The translations under genes were made by a program, and so were the position numbers. The notes below the pieces were generated by a model that was not told the DNA's origin, did no database searches, and saw only the letters and a program-made list of their open reading frames with translations. From contig JAUNOK010000001.1 in assembly GCA_030537195.1 (NCBI GenBank), forward strand, positions 186,001 through 250,000: a stretch of 64,000 nt of DNA. The letters are read 5' to 3'. This document shows, one piece after another, positions 27,200 to 36,275 of this stretch. Within the stretch, counting starts at the first letter, position 1, and each line of letters starts with the position of its first letter. Origin of the DNA: Eubacteriales bacterium. GTDB taxonomy: Bacteria; Bacillota; Clostridia; Lachnospirales; Lachnospiraceae.

Positions 27200-28150
27200 A
27201 TGACTTACATTCCAATCATTCCAATTGTCATTGTGATACTGCTTATATTGTTATTTGCATTTGTACCAATGCGATTATGGATCACAGCATTAGCATCAGG
27301 AAGCCACGTAGGTATAGGAACTCTTATCGGTATGAGACTGAGAAAAGTTCCACCAGCAAAAATTGTGCTTCCACTTATTCAGGCAAGAAAAGCCGGATTG
27401 CAGCTTAATACTAACCAGCTTGAGTCACATTATATGGCAGGTGGCCATGTTGATGCTGTTGTTAATGCACTTATTGCATCAAGCAGAGCAGGTATGAATA
27501 TACCTTTTGAGATGGCAGCAGCTATTGACCTTGCAGGCCGTGATGTGTTAGAGGCTGTAAGAATGAGCGTTAATCCTAAGGTAATTGAGACACCTAATAT
27601 CTCAGCAGTTGCCAAGGATGGTATCGAACTTTTAGTTAAAGCCAGAGTTACTGTAAGAACCAATATTAACCAGTTAGTTGGTGGTGCAGGCGAGGCTACA
27701 GTAATTGCCAGAGTTGGTGAGGGTATCGTAACAACAGTTGGTTCAGCAGACTCGCATAAGAGTGTGCTTGAGAATCCTGATTCTATCTCTAAGGCTATAT
27801 TACAGAAAGGTCTTGATGTAGGAACTGCATTCCAGATTCTTTCTATTGATATTGCCGATGTTGATATTGGAAGAAATATCGGTGCTCATCTTCAGAGTCT
27901 TCAGGCTGAAGCTGACAAGAACATTGCACAGGCTAAGGCAGAGGAAAGAAGAGCGGCCGCTGTCGCTCTTGAACAGGAGATGAAGGCGAGTGTTGTAGCT
28001 GCTGAGGCAGAAGTACCTAAGGCTTTAGCAGAGGCTTTAAGATCAGGCAGAATGGGATTCAAGGATTATTATGACCTCCAGAACTTAAAGGCTGATACCA
28101 AGATGAGACAGTCAATAGCAGGAGACACAGAAAAGCCGGCGACTATTTAA
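27200..28150 (+). CDS. floA: Flotillin-like protein FloA
   Basis: 316 residues. A short hydrophobic N-terminal hairpin ([15 protein letters not shown]) anchors it to the membrane, followed by the SPFH core ([32 protein letters not shown]-type helices) and an Ala/Glu-rich coiled coil ([18 protein letters not shown]). The length and order match Bacillus FloA (YqfA), a scaffold of functional membrane microdomains that affects secretion, signalling and cell shape. AAGGGGG precedes the start. The small membrane protein downstream replaces the NfeD partner often found beside flotillins. Confidence 0.93.
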   Translation: MTYIPIIPIVIVILLILLFAFVPMRLWITALASGSHVGIGTLIGMRLRKVPPAKIVLPLIQARKAGLQLNTNQLESHYMAGGHVDAVVNALIASSRAGMNIPFEMAAAIDLAGRDVLEAVRMSVNPKVIETPNISAVAKDGIELLVKARVTVRTNINQLVGGAGEATVIARVGEGIVTTVGSADSHKSVLENPDSISKAILQKGLDVGTAFQILSIDIADVDIGRNIGAHLQSLQAEADKNIAQAKAEERRAAAVALEQEMKASVVAAEAEVPKALAEALRSGRMGFKDYYDLQNLKADTKMRQSIAGDTEKPATI

Positions 28151-28183
28151 TAAACTTGTGAATTATAAGGAAAGCAGGTTTGT

Positions 28184-28825
28184 ATGGAAATAATAATTAT
28201 ATGGGCAATATTTGCTGTGATAATTGTATTAAATATGAAAAAAGCCAAAAAGATGCAGCAGGAGCGAATGCAGGAACATCAGCGTAATATGCAGCAGGCA
28301 CAGAATGTTCATCCTGTTAATGGTCCGTTAAAGCAGGGCTCATTAAGTCACGGGGCTAATCTTAACAGGGAACAACAGACATATTCGGGCAGTCAGAAGA
28401 TGACAAGTGCAGAGACTGAAAGACTTAAGCAGCAGATTCGTGAAAGAAATAATTTTCAGGGAAAATCAGCTGGATCTGGCAGAGCTAATGAGACTGCAGC
28501 GATGAGTCCTCACAGGGCAGAGGCACCTGTGCCTCAGTATACTGCACCGCCACCAGCGGCAGATAATGCAGCACCTGTGATGAAAACTCTTGATAAAGCA
28601 GAGTTTCATTCACCTGTTATGCAGGCAGGAAGCACCGGAACATATTCTGACATGACAGGCGGACACACATTTACACAGTATGACTGTGGACATGAATATA
28701 ATGATGAGATTGTTCCACAGAGTAAGACATCAGACAAAGGTATTCTCGATGACCTGAAGTTTGATACGAATGAGATGCGAAAAGCTTTTGTTATGCAGGA
28801 GATATTGAAAAGGAAAGTTATATAA
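28184..28825 (+). CDS. Single-pass membrane protein of unknown function, downstream of floA
   Basis: 213 residues: one N-terminal helix (IIIIWAIFAVIIVLNM), a basic Gln/Met-rich cytoplasmic stretch that may be helical, a Pro/Ala-rich disordered middle (about 70-150) and a more ordered C-terminus (HTFTQYDCGHEYND, then DDLKFDTNEMRKAFVMQEILKRK). No known family recognised. AAGCAGG precedes ATG 28184, 33 bp after floA, so they are likely co-expressed, and the C-terminal helix could contact the flotillin scaffold. Confidence 0.7.
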   Translation: MEIIIIWAIFAVIIVLNMKKAKKMQQERMQEHQRNMQQAQNVHPVNGPLKQGSLSHGANLNREQQTYSGSQKMTSAETERLKQQIRERNNFQGKSAGSGRANETAAMSPHRAEAPVPQYTAPPPAADNAAPVMKTLDKAEFHSPVMQAGSTGTYSDMTGGHTFTQYDCGHEYNDEIVPQSKTSDKGILDDLKFDTNEMRKAFVMQEILKRKVI

Positions 28826-28833
28826 TTGAATTA

Positions 28834-28870
28834 AAAAGAACCGTGTGACATAAAATCACACGGTTCTTTT
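28834..28870 (+). terminator. Terminator of the floA unit
   Basis: AAAAGAACCGTGTGA at 28834-28848 pairs with TCACACGGTTCTTTT at 28856-28870. The arms are symmetric, so it may also stop the reverse-strand tRNA transcript. Confidence 0.88.
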
Positions 28871-28876
28871 AATCAG

Positions 28877-28959
28877 TGCAGAAGATGGGACTTGAACCCA
28901 CACGCGGTAACCCGCACAAGAATCTGAATCTTGCTCGTCTGCCATTCCGACACTTCTGC
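28877..28959 (-). tRNA. tRNA-Leu (anticodon CAG)
   Basis: Class II tRNA of 83 nt. Acceptor stem GCAGAAG/CTTCTGC, TTCAAGT arm, a long variable arm (about TGCGGGTTACCGCG) and anticodon stem CAAGA/TCTTG around the loop TTCAGAT, giving anticodon CAG. The discriminator is A, as needed for leucine; CCA is not encoded. Reads CUG codons. Confidence 0.93.
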
Positions 28960-29004
28960 ATATATGATGTGTAACAAACTTAATATAAGTTACGCAACAT
29001 TGAT

Positions 29005-29033
29005 ATTTTATAAGAGATTTCAAAATGTGTCAA
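29005..29033 (-). promoter_or_regulatory. Promoter of tRNA-Leu(CAG)
   Basis: On the reverse strand, TTGACA (29033-29028), 17 nt, TAAAAT (29010-29005), about 46 nt before the tRNA 5' end at 28959. Confidence 0.75.
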
Positions 29034-29153
29034 TATGAATGATTGAAAAAGTTGTAACTAAGAGAGCATAAGCAATCAAAATGAGTATTTAAGCACTTTT
29101 TCGACAGTAAAAAATAAAATTCAAAAAATTTTTAATTTTTTTGAAAAAAGGTG

Positions 29154-29182
29154 TTGACATTACATGGATGTGATGATATTAT
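29154..29182 (+). promoter_or_regulatory. Promoter of tRNA-Leu(AAG)
   Basis: TTGACA at 29154-29159, 17 nt, TATTAT at 29177-29182, about 45 nt before the mature tRNA. The leader contains a short GTCGT/ACGAC hairpin. The two leucine tRNA promoters lie back to back in an AT-rich ~120-bp region. Confidence 0.75.
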
Positions 29183-29226
29183 AATCAAGTCGTCAGCGAG
29201 CAGCGAACGACACGAAAACAAAACAA

Positions 29227-29311
29227 GCAGTCGTGGCGGAATTGGCATACGCGCTAGACTAAGGATCTAGTCCATATTGCTTGGGTGCGGGTTCAAGTCC
29301 CGCCGACTGCA
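29227..29311 (+). tRNA. tRNA-Leu (anticodon AAG)
   Basis: 85 nt, class II. Acceptor stem GCAGTCG/CGACTGC, discriminator A, long variable arm and anticodon stem CTAGA/TCTAG with loop CTAAGGA, giving AAG. No encoded CCA. An A at position 34 would need deamination to inosine to read CUU and CUC; in most bacteria that editing is confined to tRNA-Arg(ACG), but Leu(AAG) is known in some Firmicutes. Confidence 0.93.
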
Positions 29312-29313
29312 CT

Positions 29314-29345
29314 AAAAGCACCGAGGTAACCTCGGTGCTTTTTTT
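29314..29345 (+). terminator. Terminator of tRNA-Leu(AAG)
   Basis: AAAGCACCGAGGT and ACCTCGGTGCTTT form a tight hairpin followed by a run of T, starting three bases after the tRNA. Confidence 0.9.
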
Positions 29346-29347
29346 GT

Positions 29348-29484
29348 GCGGGCAGCGATGAGAGAATATATATAAAGTTCACAGTCGTGCTTGCACGAAC
29401 TGAGGACTTTATATATTCTCGAGGAGCGCCGCGACAATGCCGGAACGAAGTTCTGGCATATGAGCTGCCCGCAACAAATGTTGC
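29348..29484 (+). repeat. Three-armed palindromic element before thiD
   Basis: An outer 9-bp stem (GCGGGCAGC 29348-29356 with GCTGCCCGC 29464-29472) encloses two arms. Arm one pairs GAGAATATATATAAAGT (29362-29378) with ACTTTATATATTCTC (29406-29420) and has an apical CGTGC-TT-GCACG (29386-29397). Arm two pairs TGCCGGAAC with GTTCTGGCA (29438-29458, loop GAA). A further hairpin, GCAAC-aaat-GTTGC (29471-29484), competes with the outer stem. No open frame with a ribosome site is inside. It could be a mobile palindromic repeat or an untyped 5'-leader RNA of thiD. Confidence 0.65.
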
Positions 29485-29516
29485 AGCAGCAATGAGAATA
29501 GCAAAGGGGGATATAC

Positions 29517-30323
29517 ATGAATACAGCATTAACAATAGCAGGAAGCGATTGCAGTGGTGGAGCAGGAATACAGGCGGATTTAAAAACATTTGCAGCACAT
29601 AAGGTATATGGAATGTCAGCAATTACAGCCCTTACAGCACAGAATACTTTAGGGGTTACAGGAATATCGGAATCTTCACCTGAATTCCTTAAGGCACAGC
29701 TTGATGCGATATTTACAGATATATATCCAGATGCAGTTAAGATAGGAATGGTTGCATCAAAAGAGCTTATTGAAACAATAGCGGATGCATTAATTACATA
29801 TAAAGCAAAAAATATTGTTCTTGACCCTGTTATGGTGTCAACAAGCGGAAGCAGACTTATTAAGGAAGATGCAGCAGAGGTTCTTAAAGAACGTCTGATG
29901 GTGCTTGCAGATGTTATTACACCTAATATTCCAGAGACAGAAGTTCTTACTGGAATGACTGTTGACAGTGCAGAATCAATGGAGAAAGCGGCAATTATAA
30001 TATATGAGGATTTGAAGGCAAAAGGTGGACATGCGGCGGTTTTAGTCAAGGGAGGACATGCAGTCCATACGGCTAATGATTGTCTGTGTGTTGATGGCAG
30101 GATAGTGTGGCTTAATGGAGAGAGAGTCGATAATTCTAACACACATGGAACAGGATGCACATTATCATCAGCTATTGCAGCTAATCTTGCACAGGGATTA
30201 TCAATAGAAGAAAGTGTAAAGGCAGCTAAAGAGTACCTTACAGGTGCGTTGAAAGCAGGGCTTAATCTGGGAAATGGCAGTGGCCCGCTTGATCATACAT
30301 ACTGGATTGATATTAATAAGTAA
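29517..30323 (+). CDS. thiD: Hydroxymethylpyrimidine/phosphomethylpyrimidine kinase
   Basis: Phosphorylates HMP and HMP-phosphate in thiamine synthesis; some homologues also act on pyridoxal. 268 residues of the ribokinase fold: LTIAGSDCSGGAGIQADLKTF at the substrate site, AITALTAQNTLGV (the ThiD rather than PdxK version of this loop), VLDPVMVSTSG, VLVKGGH and NTHGTGCTLSSAIAA with the catalytic base region. The start follows AAAGGGGG. There is no TPP riboswitch upstream, which would be usual for a thiamine-only gene; this leaves vitamin B6 salvage open. The AEC transporter is 15 bp downstream. Confidence 0.88.
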   Translation: MNTALTIAGSDCSGGAGIQADLKTFAAHKVYGMSAITALTAQNTLGVTGISESSPEFLKAQLDAIFTDIYPDAVKIGMVASKELIETIADALITYKAKNIVLDPVMVSTSGSRLIKEDAAEVLKERLMVLADVITPNIPETEVLTGMTVDSAESMEKAAIIIYEDLKAKGGHAAVLVKGGHAVHTANDCLCVDGRIVWLNGERVDNSNTHGTGCTLSSAIAANLAQGLSIEESVKAAKEYLTGALKAGLNLGNGSGPLDHTYWIDINK

Positions 30324-30338
30324 TAGAAGGAGAGACAG

Positions 30339-31310
30339 ATGGACAGCTTCTTATATAGTATAAATGCAACAATACCAATATTCTTAGTTATGATAGTTGG
30401 CTGGGTAATAAAGCGGCTAGGTGTTATAGATGATCATTTTGCAAATGTGGCTAATAAATATGTGTTTAAGGTATCACTTCCGGTTTTGTTATTCAGGGAT
30501 TTAGCGGCGGCGGATTTTAAATCACAGTTCGATGTAAAGTTTGTACTGTACTGCATGATAGTTACTACGATAATGTTTAGCGGCATATGGATATGCACAG
30601 AGATATTCATGAAAGATGATACGCAGAAGGGCGCATTTGTGCAGGCTTCATTCAGAAGCAGTGCGGCGATACTCGGGATGGCATTCATCCAGAACATGTA
30701 CCAGAGTACAGGTATGGCTCCTCTTATGATAGTTGCTGCAGTTCCGTTGTTTAATATATTTTCAGTAATAGTGCTTACCTTTAAGGCACATCCGGAGTGT
30801 CATGGAAACACAGAAGTCCGTTCTATGGATAAAAAGCAGAATATTAAGAAAGCGTGCTTTAATATTGTAACTAATCCTATAATTATAGGTATTGTGCTGG
30901 GGTTGTTATCTTCACTTGCAGGAATTACATATCCGGTAATTATCAATAAGACAATTAATAATATTGCACAGACAGCGACACCTGTTGCACTTATATGCAT
31001 CGGTGCGTCATTTGAGGGAAAGAAGGCAATTAAGAAGATTAAACCTACAGTTGTTGCTACATTTTTAAAGCTTGTGGGACTTGCAGCAATATTCCTTCCT
31101 ATAGCAGTAAAAATGGGATTTCGTAATCAGGAGCTTATGGCAATCCTTATTATGCTTGCTTCACCATCTACAGTTACATGCTTTGTTATGGCTAAGGGAA
31201 TGGACAATGATGAGGTGTTGTCATCAAGCATAGTTGTGCTTACAACATTACTTTCAAGTGTGACACTTACTGCATGGATATTTATATTAAGAAATTTTGG
31301 ACTTATTTAG
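30339..31310 (+). CDS. AEC family transporter (auxin efflux carrier type)
   Basis: 323 residues with about ten hydrophobic helices and the PIN/AEC repeat structure: helix blocks such as PIFLVMIVGWVIKRLGVID and NPIIIGIVLGLLSSL, and the closing MLASPSTVTCFVMAKGM. In bacteria this family moves dicarboxylates or related small acids. Position 15 bp after thiD with GAAGGAGAG suggests co-expression, so a vitamin precursor is conceivable, but the substrate cannot be read from sequence. Confidence 0.85.
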   Translation: MDSFLYSINATIPIFLVMIVGWVIKRLGVIDDHFANVANKYVFKVSLPVLLFRDLAAADFKSQFDVKFVLYCMIVTTIMFSGIWICTEIFMKDDTQKGAFVQASFRSSAAILGMAFIQNMYQSTGMAPLMIVAAVPLFNIFSVIVLTFKAHPECHGNTEVRSMDKKQNIKKACFNIVTNPIIIGIVLGLLSSLAGITYPVIINKTINNIAQTATPVALICIGASFEGKKAIKKIKPTVVATFLKLVGLAAIFLPIAVKMGFRNQELMAILIMLASPSTVTCFVMAKGMDNDEVLSSSIVVLTTLLSSVTLTAWIFILRNFGLI

Positions 31311-31403
31311 AATATTTATAGTGTTTTTATCTGGCGTTTCATGTTATAATGAACGAGCTTGATTTACTATGGTAAAGTGAAAGCGTATTAAAGTGAGAAA
31401 GGC

Positions 31404-32936
31404 ATGGATTTTTATATGGCTAAGAATATCAGAAAAGCCGTCCTGTTACTTGCAATGTTGTCTGTGATTGTGGGAATGTTCACAGCGTGCGGTAATAAAA
31501 AGAGCGATGATGGACGAACTACATTTACAGTGGGATTTGATGCGGAATTCCCACCTTATGGTTACAAGGATGACAGTGGAGAGTATGTAGGTTTTGACCT
31601 TGACCTTGCACAGGAAGTGTGTGAGCGTAATGGCTGGAAGCTTGTCAAGCAGCCTATCGACTGGGATTCTAAGGATATGGAGCTTAATTCAGGCTCTATT
31701 GACTGCATATGGAACGGATTCACACTTAATGGAAGAGAACGCGAGTATACATGGTCAAAGGCGTATATTGATAATTCCCAGGTTGTTATAGTTAAATCCG
31801 GTTCAGGAATAAAGAAATTAGAGGATCTTAAGGGTAAGGTTGTTATTGTGCAGGCTGATTCATCAGCACTTGCAGCATTTACAGGAGAAGATGCTACAGA
31901 AGAGAACCTTGCACTTGCAGCACAGTTTAAGACACTTCAGCAGGTATCTGATTATAACTCAGCATTTATGAATCTAGAATCTGGTTCGGCAGATGCTGTA
32001 TGTATGGATATGGGTGTTGCAAAGTACCAGCTTGAGCAGAGAGGCAATAAGTTTACAATGCTTGATGAGACTGTTTCATCAGAACAGTATGGTATTGGAT
32101 TTAAGTTAGGCAATACAGCATTAAGAGATGAAGTTCAGACAAGCCTTAATGATATGCTTGCTGATGGCACATTTGACAAGATTGCTGACAAATGGGGACT
32201 TACAGATAGTGTATGTCTTGGAGAAGAAGGAACAGACAGTGCTTACCTTCTTGACAGCACTAATGTTACTAAGGCTTCATTTGGTGAAAGACTTGTGGAT
32301 ATTGTTAAGCAGCTTTCATCAGGAATGTTAGCAACTCTTGCAATATTCTTCTTAACACTTATCTTCTCAATGCCATTAGGACTTCTTGTATGTGAGATAA
32401 GAAAGTCAAGAATAGCTGTTGTAAGATGGATTGCAAGAATATACATATCTATAATGAGAGGAACTCCTCTTATGTTACAGCTTCTTGTTGTGTTCTTCGG
32501 ACCATATTATCTGTTTGGAATGAAGGTTACAGCAACATACAGATTCTATGCGGTAATTATCGGATTTGCGCTTAATTATGCAGCATATTTTGCAGAAATA
32601 TACAGAGGTGGAATTGAGAGTATTCCTAAGGGACAGTATGAGGCGGCTGAGGTGCTTGGATATTCCAAGGTACAGACTTTCTGGAAGATTATATTTCCTC
32701 AGATGGTAAAGAGAGTGCTTCCGCCAGTTACTAACGAGGTTATAACACTTGTTAAGGATACATCACTTGCGTTTGCACTTGCTTATACAGAAATGTTTAC
32801 TCTTGCCAAGCAGGTGGCGGCTTCAACAGCAAGTATCATGCCGCTTTTCATAGCAGGATTGTTCTACTACATTTTCAATTTCCTTGTAGCTATGGTTATG
32901 GAAAAGTTAGAAAAGCGTATGCAGTATTTTAATTAA
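31404..32936 (+). CDS. Amino-acid ABC transporter, fused substrate-binding lipoprotein and permease
   Basis: 510 residues. A signal peptide with lipobox MFTAC anchors a family-3 solute-binding domain (FTVGFDAEFPPYGYKDDSGEYVG... DSGSADAV-type end, residues ~35-285). It is followed by a HisM/GlnP-type permease with the EAA loop (AAEVLGYSKVQTFWKIIFPQ) and about three to five helices. SBP-permease fusions of this kind (GlnPH type) carry polar amino acids such as glutamine or cystine. TATAAT at 31345-31350 may be its -10. Start at 31404 (AAGTGAG, 6 nt) is chosen, but ATG 31416 is possible. The ATPase follows. Confidence 0.9.
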   Translation: MDFYMAKNIRKAVLLLAMLSVIVGMFTACGNKKSDDGRTTFTVGFDAEFPPYGYKDDSGEYVGFDLDLAQEVCERNGWKLVKQPIDWDSKDMELNSGSIDCIWNGFTLNGREREYTWSKAYIDNSQVVIVKSGSGIKKLEDLKGKVVIVQADSSALAAFTGEDATEENLALAAQFKTLQQVSDYNSAFMNLESGSADAVCMDMGVAKYQLEQRGNKFTMLDETVSSEQYGIGFKLGNTALRDEVQTSLNDMLADGTFDKIADKWGLTDSVCLGEEGTDSAYLLDSTNVTKASFGERLVDIVKQLSSGMLATLAIFFLTLIFSMPLGLLVCEIRKSRIAVVRWIARIYISIMRGTPLMLQLLVVFFGPYYLFGMKVTATYRFYAVIIGFALNYAAYFAEIYRGGIESIPKGQYEAAEVLGYSKVQTFWKIIFPQMVKRVLPPVTNEVITLVKDTSLAFALAYTEMFTLAKQVAASTASIMPLFIAGLFYYIFNFLVAMVMEKLEKRMQYFN

Positions 32937-32950
32937 GGAGGATTTTTAAT

Positions 32951-33712
32951 ATGAAGAAATTATTAGAGATAACACATTTGAAGAAATCCTTCGGCGATAC
33001 TGAGGTGCTTAAGGATATATCAATGGAAGTTAACGAGGGCGAGGTTGTTGCAATTCTTGGACCTTCGGGTTCAGGTAAATCAACACTGCTTCGCTGTGCA
33101 ACACTTCTTGAGACAATGGATGCAGGAACTCTTAAATTAGGCGGTGAAACTGCATGTGAGGATAAAGACGGAGTTTCAGTATATGTTGGAAAGAAAGAAT
33201 TAAGAGAAATCAAGAATACATACGGACTTGTATTTCAGAATTTTAATCTTTTTCCACATTATACAGTTATGAAAAATGTTACTGATGCACCTGTATGTGT
33301 TCAGAAAAGGGATAAGAATGAAGTTGAGAAGGAAGCCAAAGAACTTTTAAAGAAGGTTGGACTTGATGGCAAGGAGGACAGTTATCCATGCCAGTTGTCA
33401 GGAGGACAGCAGCAGAGAGTTGCTATAGCAAGAGCACTTGCAATGAATCCTGAAATGCTTTTCTTTGATGAGCCTACATCAGCACTTGACCCTGAGATTA
33501 CAGCAGGAATTCTTAAGGTTTTAAGACAGCTTGCTGATGAGAAGATGACAATGATTATCGTTACACATGAGATTGAGTTTGCAAGAAAGGTTGCAGACAG
33601 GGTAATATTCATGGATGGCGGAGTTATTGTTGAGCAGGGTAAGCCGGAGGATGTTATTGACAATCCAAGTAATGAAAGAACCAAAGCATTCTTACAGAAG
33701 ATGGAAAAGTAG
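32951..33712 (+). CDS. Amino-acid ABC transporter ATP-binding protein
   Basis: 253 residues with Walker A GPSGSGKST, Q-loop VFQNFNLFPHYTV (the polar amino-acid transporter form), signature LSGGQQQRVAIARAL, Walker B MLFFDEPTSALDPE and the switch His in IVTHE. It drives the fused SBP-permease encoded 14 bp upstream. AAGGAGGA precedes the ATG. A terminator follows at 33757. Confidence 0.95.
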   Translation: MKKLLEITHLKKSFGDTEVLKDISMEVNEGEVVAILGPSGSGKSTLLRCATLLETMDAGTLKLGGETACEDKDGVSVYVGKKELREIKNTYGLVFQNFNLFPHYTVMKNVTDAPVCVQKRDKNEVEKEAKELLKKVGLDGKEDSYPCQLSGGQQQRVAIARALAMNPEMLFFDEPTSALDPEITAGILKVLRQLADEKMTMIIVTHEIEFARKVADRVIFMDGGVIVEQGKPEDVIDNPSNERTKAFLQKMEK

Positions 33713-33756
33713 GATTTGTCTGGTGTATATCAACTAAATAGCTGGATATAATTATG

Positions 33757-33794
33757 AATGGGAAGTTTTTAATGAGAAAACTTCCCATTTTCTT
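33757..33794 (+). terminator. Terminator of the amino-acid ABC operon
   Basis: AATGGGAAGTTTT at 33757-33769 pairs with AAAACTTCCCATT at 33777-33789, then TTCTT. Confidence 0.82.
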
Positions 33795-33848
33795 GCATTG
33801 TGGATTTAGCTGCATGGTGTTAGAATTGTATTGCTAAAGTTAGAATAA

Positions 33849-35252
<1,404 letters not shown>

Positions 35253-35336
35253 TCATTTGAAACAGATATTGAAAAAATATTAAGAAAGCCTTATAGTTGT
35301 GTATGATTATAATATATGTAACAGGAAGGCAGAACA

Positions 35337-36212
35337 ATGATTAAGAAATTAGGAAGAAACGACCATTGCTGGTGCGGCAGTGGTAAGAAATACAAAGCGT
35401 GTCATGAAGCATTTGACGATAAGTTAAGATATCTTGAGGATATTGGACATATTGTACCATCACACAAATTAATCAAGACACCTGAACAGATTGAGAAGAT
35501 TAAAGAGAGTGCCAAGATTAATGTAGCATGCCTCGATGCAGTTGCAGCAGCAATACATGAGGGCATGAACACTGCCGAGATTGATAAGATAGTATACGAT
35601 GTAACTACTGATATGGGAGGAATTCCTGCACCACTTAATTATGAAGGATATCCTTACAGTGTGTGTACATCTGTTAATGAGCAGGTGTGCCATGGATTCC
35701 CATCTAAGGATGTTATTCTTAAGTCAGGTGATATTATCAATGTTGACTGTTCTACAATTCTTCACGGATATTTCTCAGACTCATCAAGAATGTTCTGTAT
35801 AGGCGATGTTAAGCCTGAGGTAAAGAAGCTTGTTGATGTTACTAAGGAATGTGTTGAATTAGGACTTGAGCAGGTTAAGCCTTGGGGCTTCTTAGGTGAT
35901 ATGGGACAGGCAGTACATGACCACGCATATGCTAATGGATATACTGTTGTAAGAGAAATCGGCGGTCACGGAGTCGGACTTGAATTCCATGAAGATCCAT
36001 GGGTTGGTTACAACACAAGAAGAGGAACAGACATGGTCATGGCACCGGGAATGATGTTTACAATAGAGCCTATGGTTAATATGGGCAAGGTAAATGTTGT
36101 GACAGATGAAAAGAATGGCTGGGAAGTATCTACAGCAGATGGACTTCCATCAGCACAGTGGGAAATTCAGGTTCTTGTAACAGAGGACGGACATGAAGTA
36201 ATAAGCTGGTAA
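35337..36212 (+). CDS. map: Methionine aminopeptidase with N-terminal SEC-C zinc motif
   Basis: Removes the initiator methionine from nascent proteins. 291 residues. The first ~25 form a SEC-C motif (LGRNDHCWCGSGKKYKACH), a zinc hook also found at the SecA C-terminus and probably used to contact the ribosome or partner. The type I pita-bread domain follows with the metal ligands in INVDCSTILHGYFSD, GGHGVGLEFHEDP, FTIEPM and QWEIQVLVTEDG. ACAGGAAGG precedes the start. TATAAT at 35308-35313 is a possible -10. Confidence 0.95.
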   Translation: MIKKLGRNDHCWCGSGKKYKACHEAFDDKLRYLEDIGHIVPSHKLIKTPEQIEKIKESAKINVACLDAVAAAIHEGMNTAEIDKIVYDVTTDMGGIPAPLNYEGYPYSVCTSVNEQVCHGFPSKDVILKSGDIINVDCSTILHGYFSDSSRMFCIGDVKPEVKKLVDVTKECVELGLEQVKPWGFLGDMGQAVHDHAYANGYTVVREIGGHGVGLEFHEDPWVGYNTRRGTDMVMAPGMMFTIEPMVNMGKVNVVTDEKNGWEVSTADGLPSAQWEIQVLVTEDGHEVISW

Positions 36213-36222
36213 AGAATAAAAT

Positions 36223-36271
36223 AAGTTCCTACAAATCAGGCATAAAGCACCTGATTTGCAGGAACTTTTTT
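36223..36271. terminator. Bidirectional terminator between map and the MATE gene
   Basis: AAGTTCCTACAAATCAGG at 36223-36240 pairs with CCTGATTTGCAGGAACTT ending at 36267 (one mismatch), followed by T on the plus strand. The convergent gene ends at 36276. Confidence 0.88.
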
Positions 36272-36275
36272 ATTA

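Noticed and set aside
29346-29516. TPP riboswitch before thiD
   Set aside because: The conserved CUGAGA and ACCUGAU-type cores are absent.
29312-30160. 282-codon reverse frame opposite thiD
   Set aside because: Covers the tRNA terminator and palindromic element in antisense; composition is a mirror of thiD.
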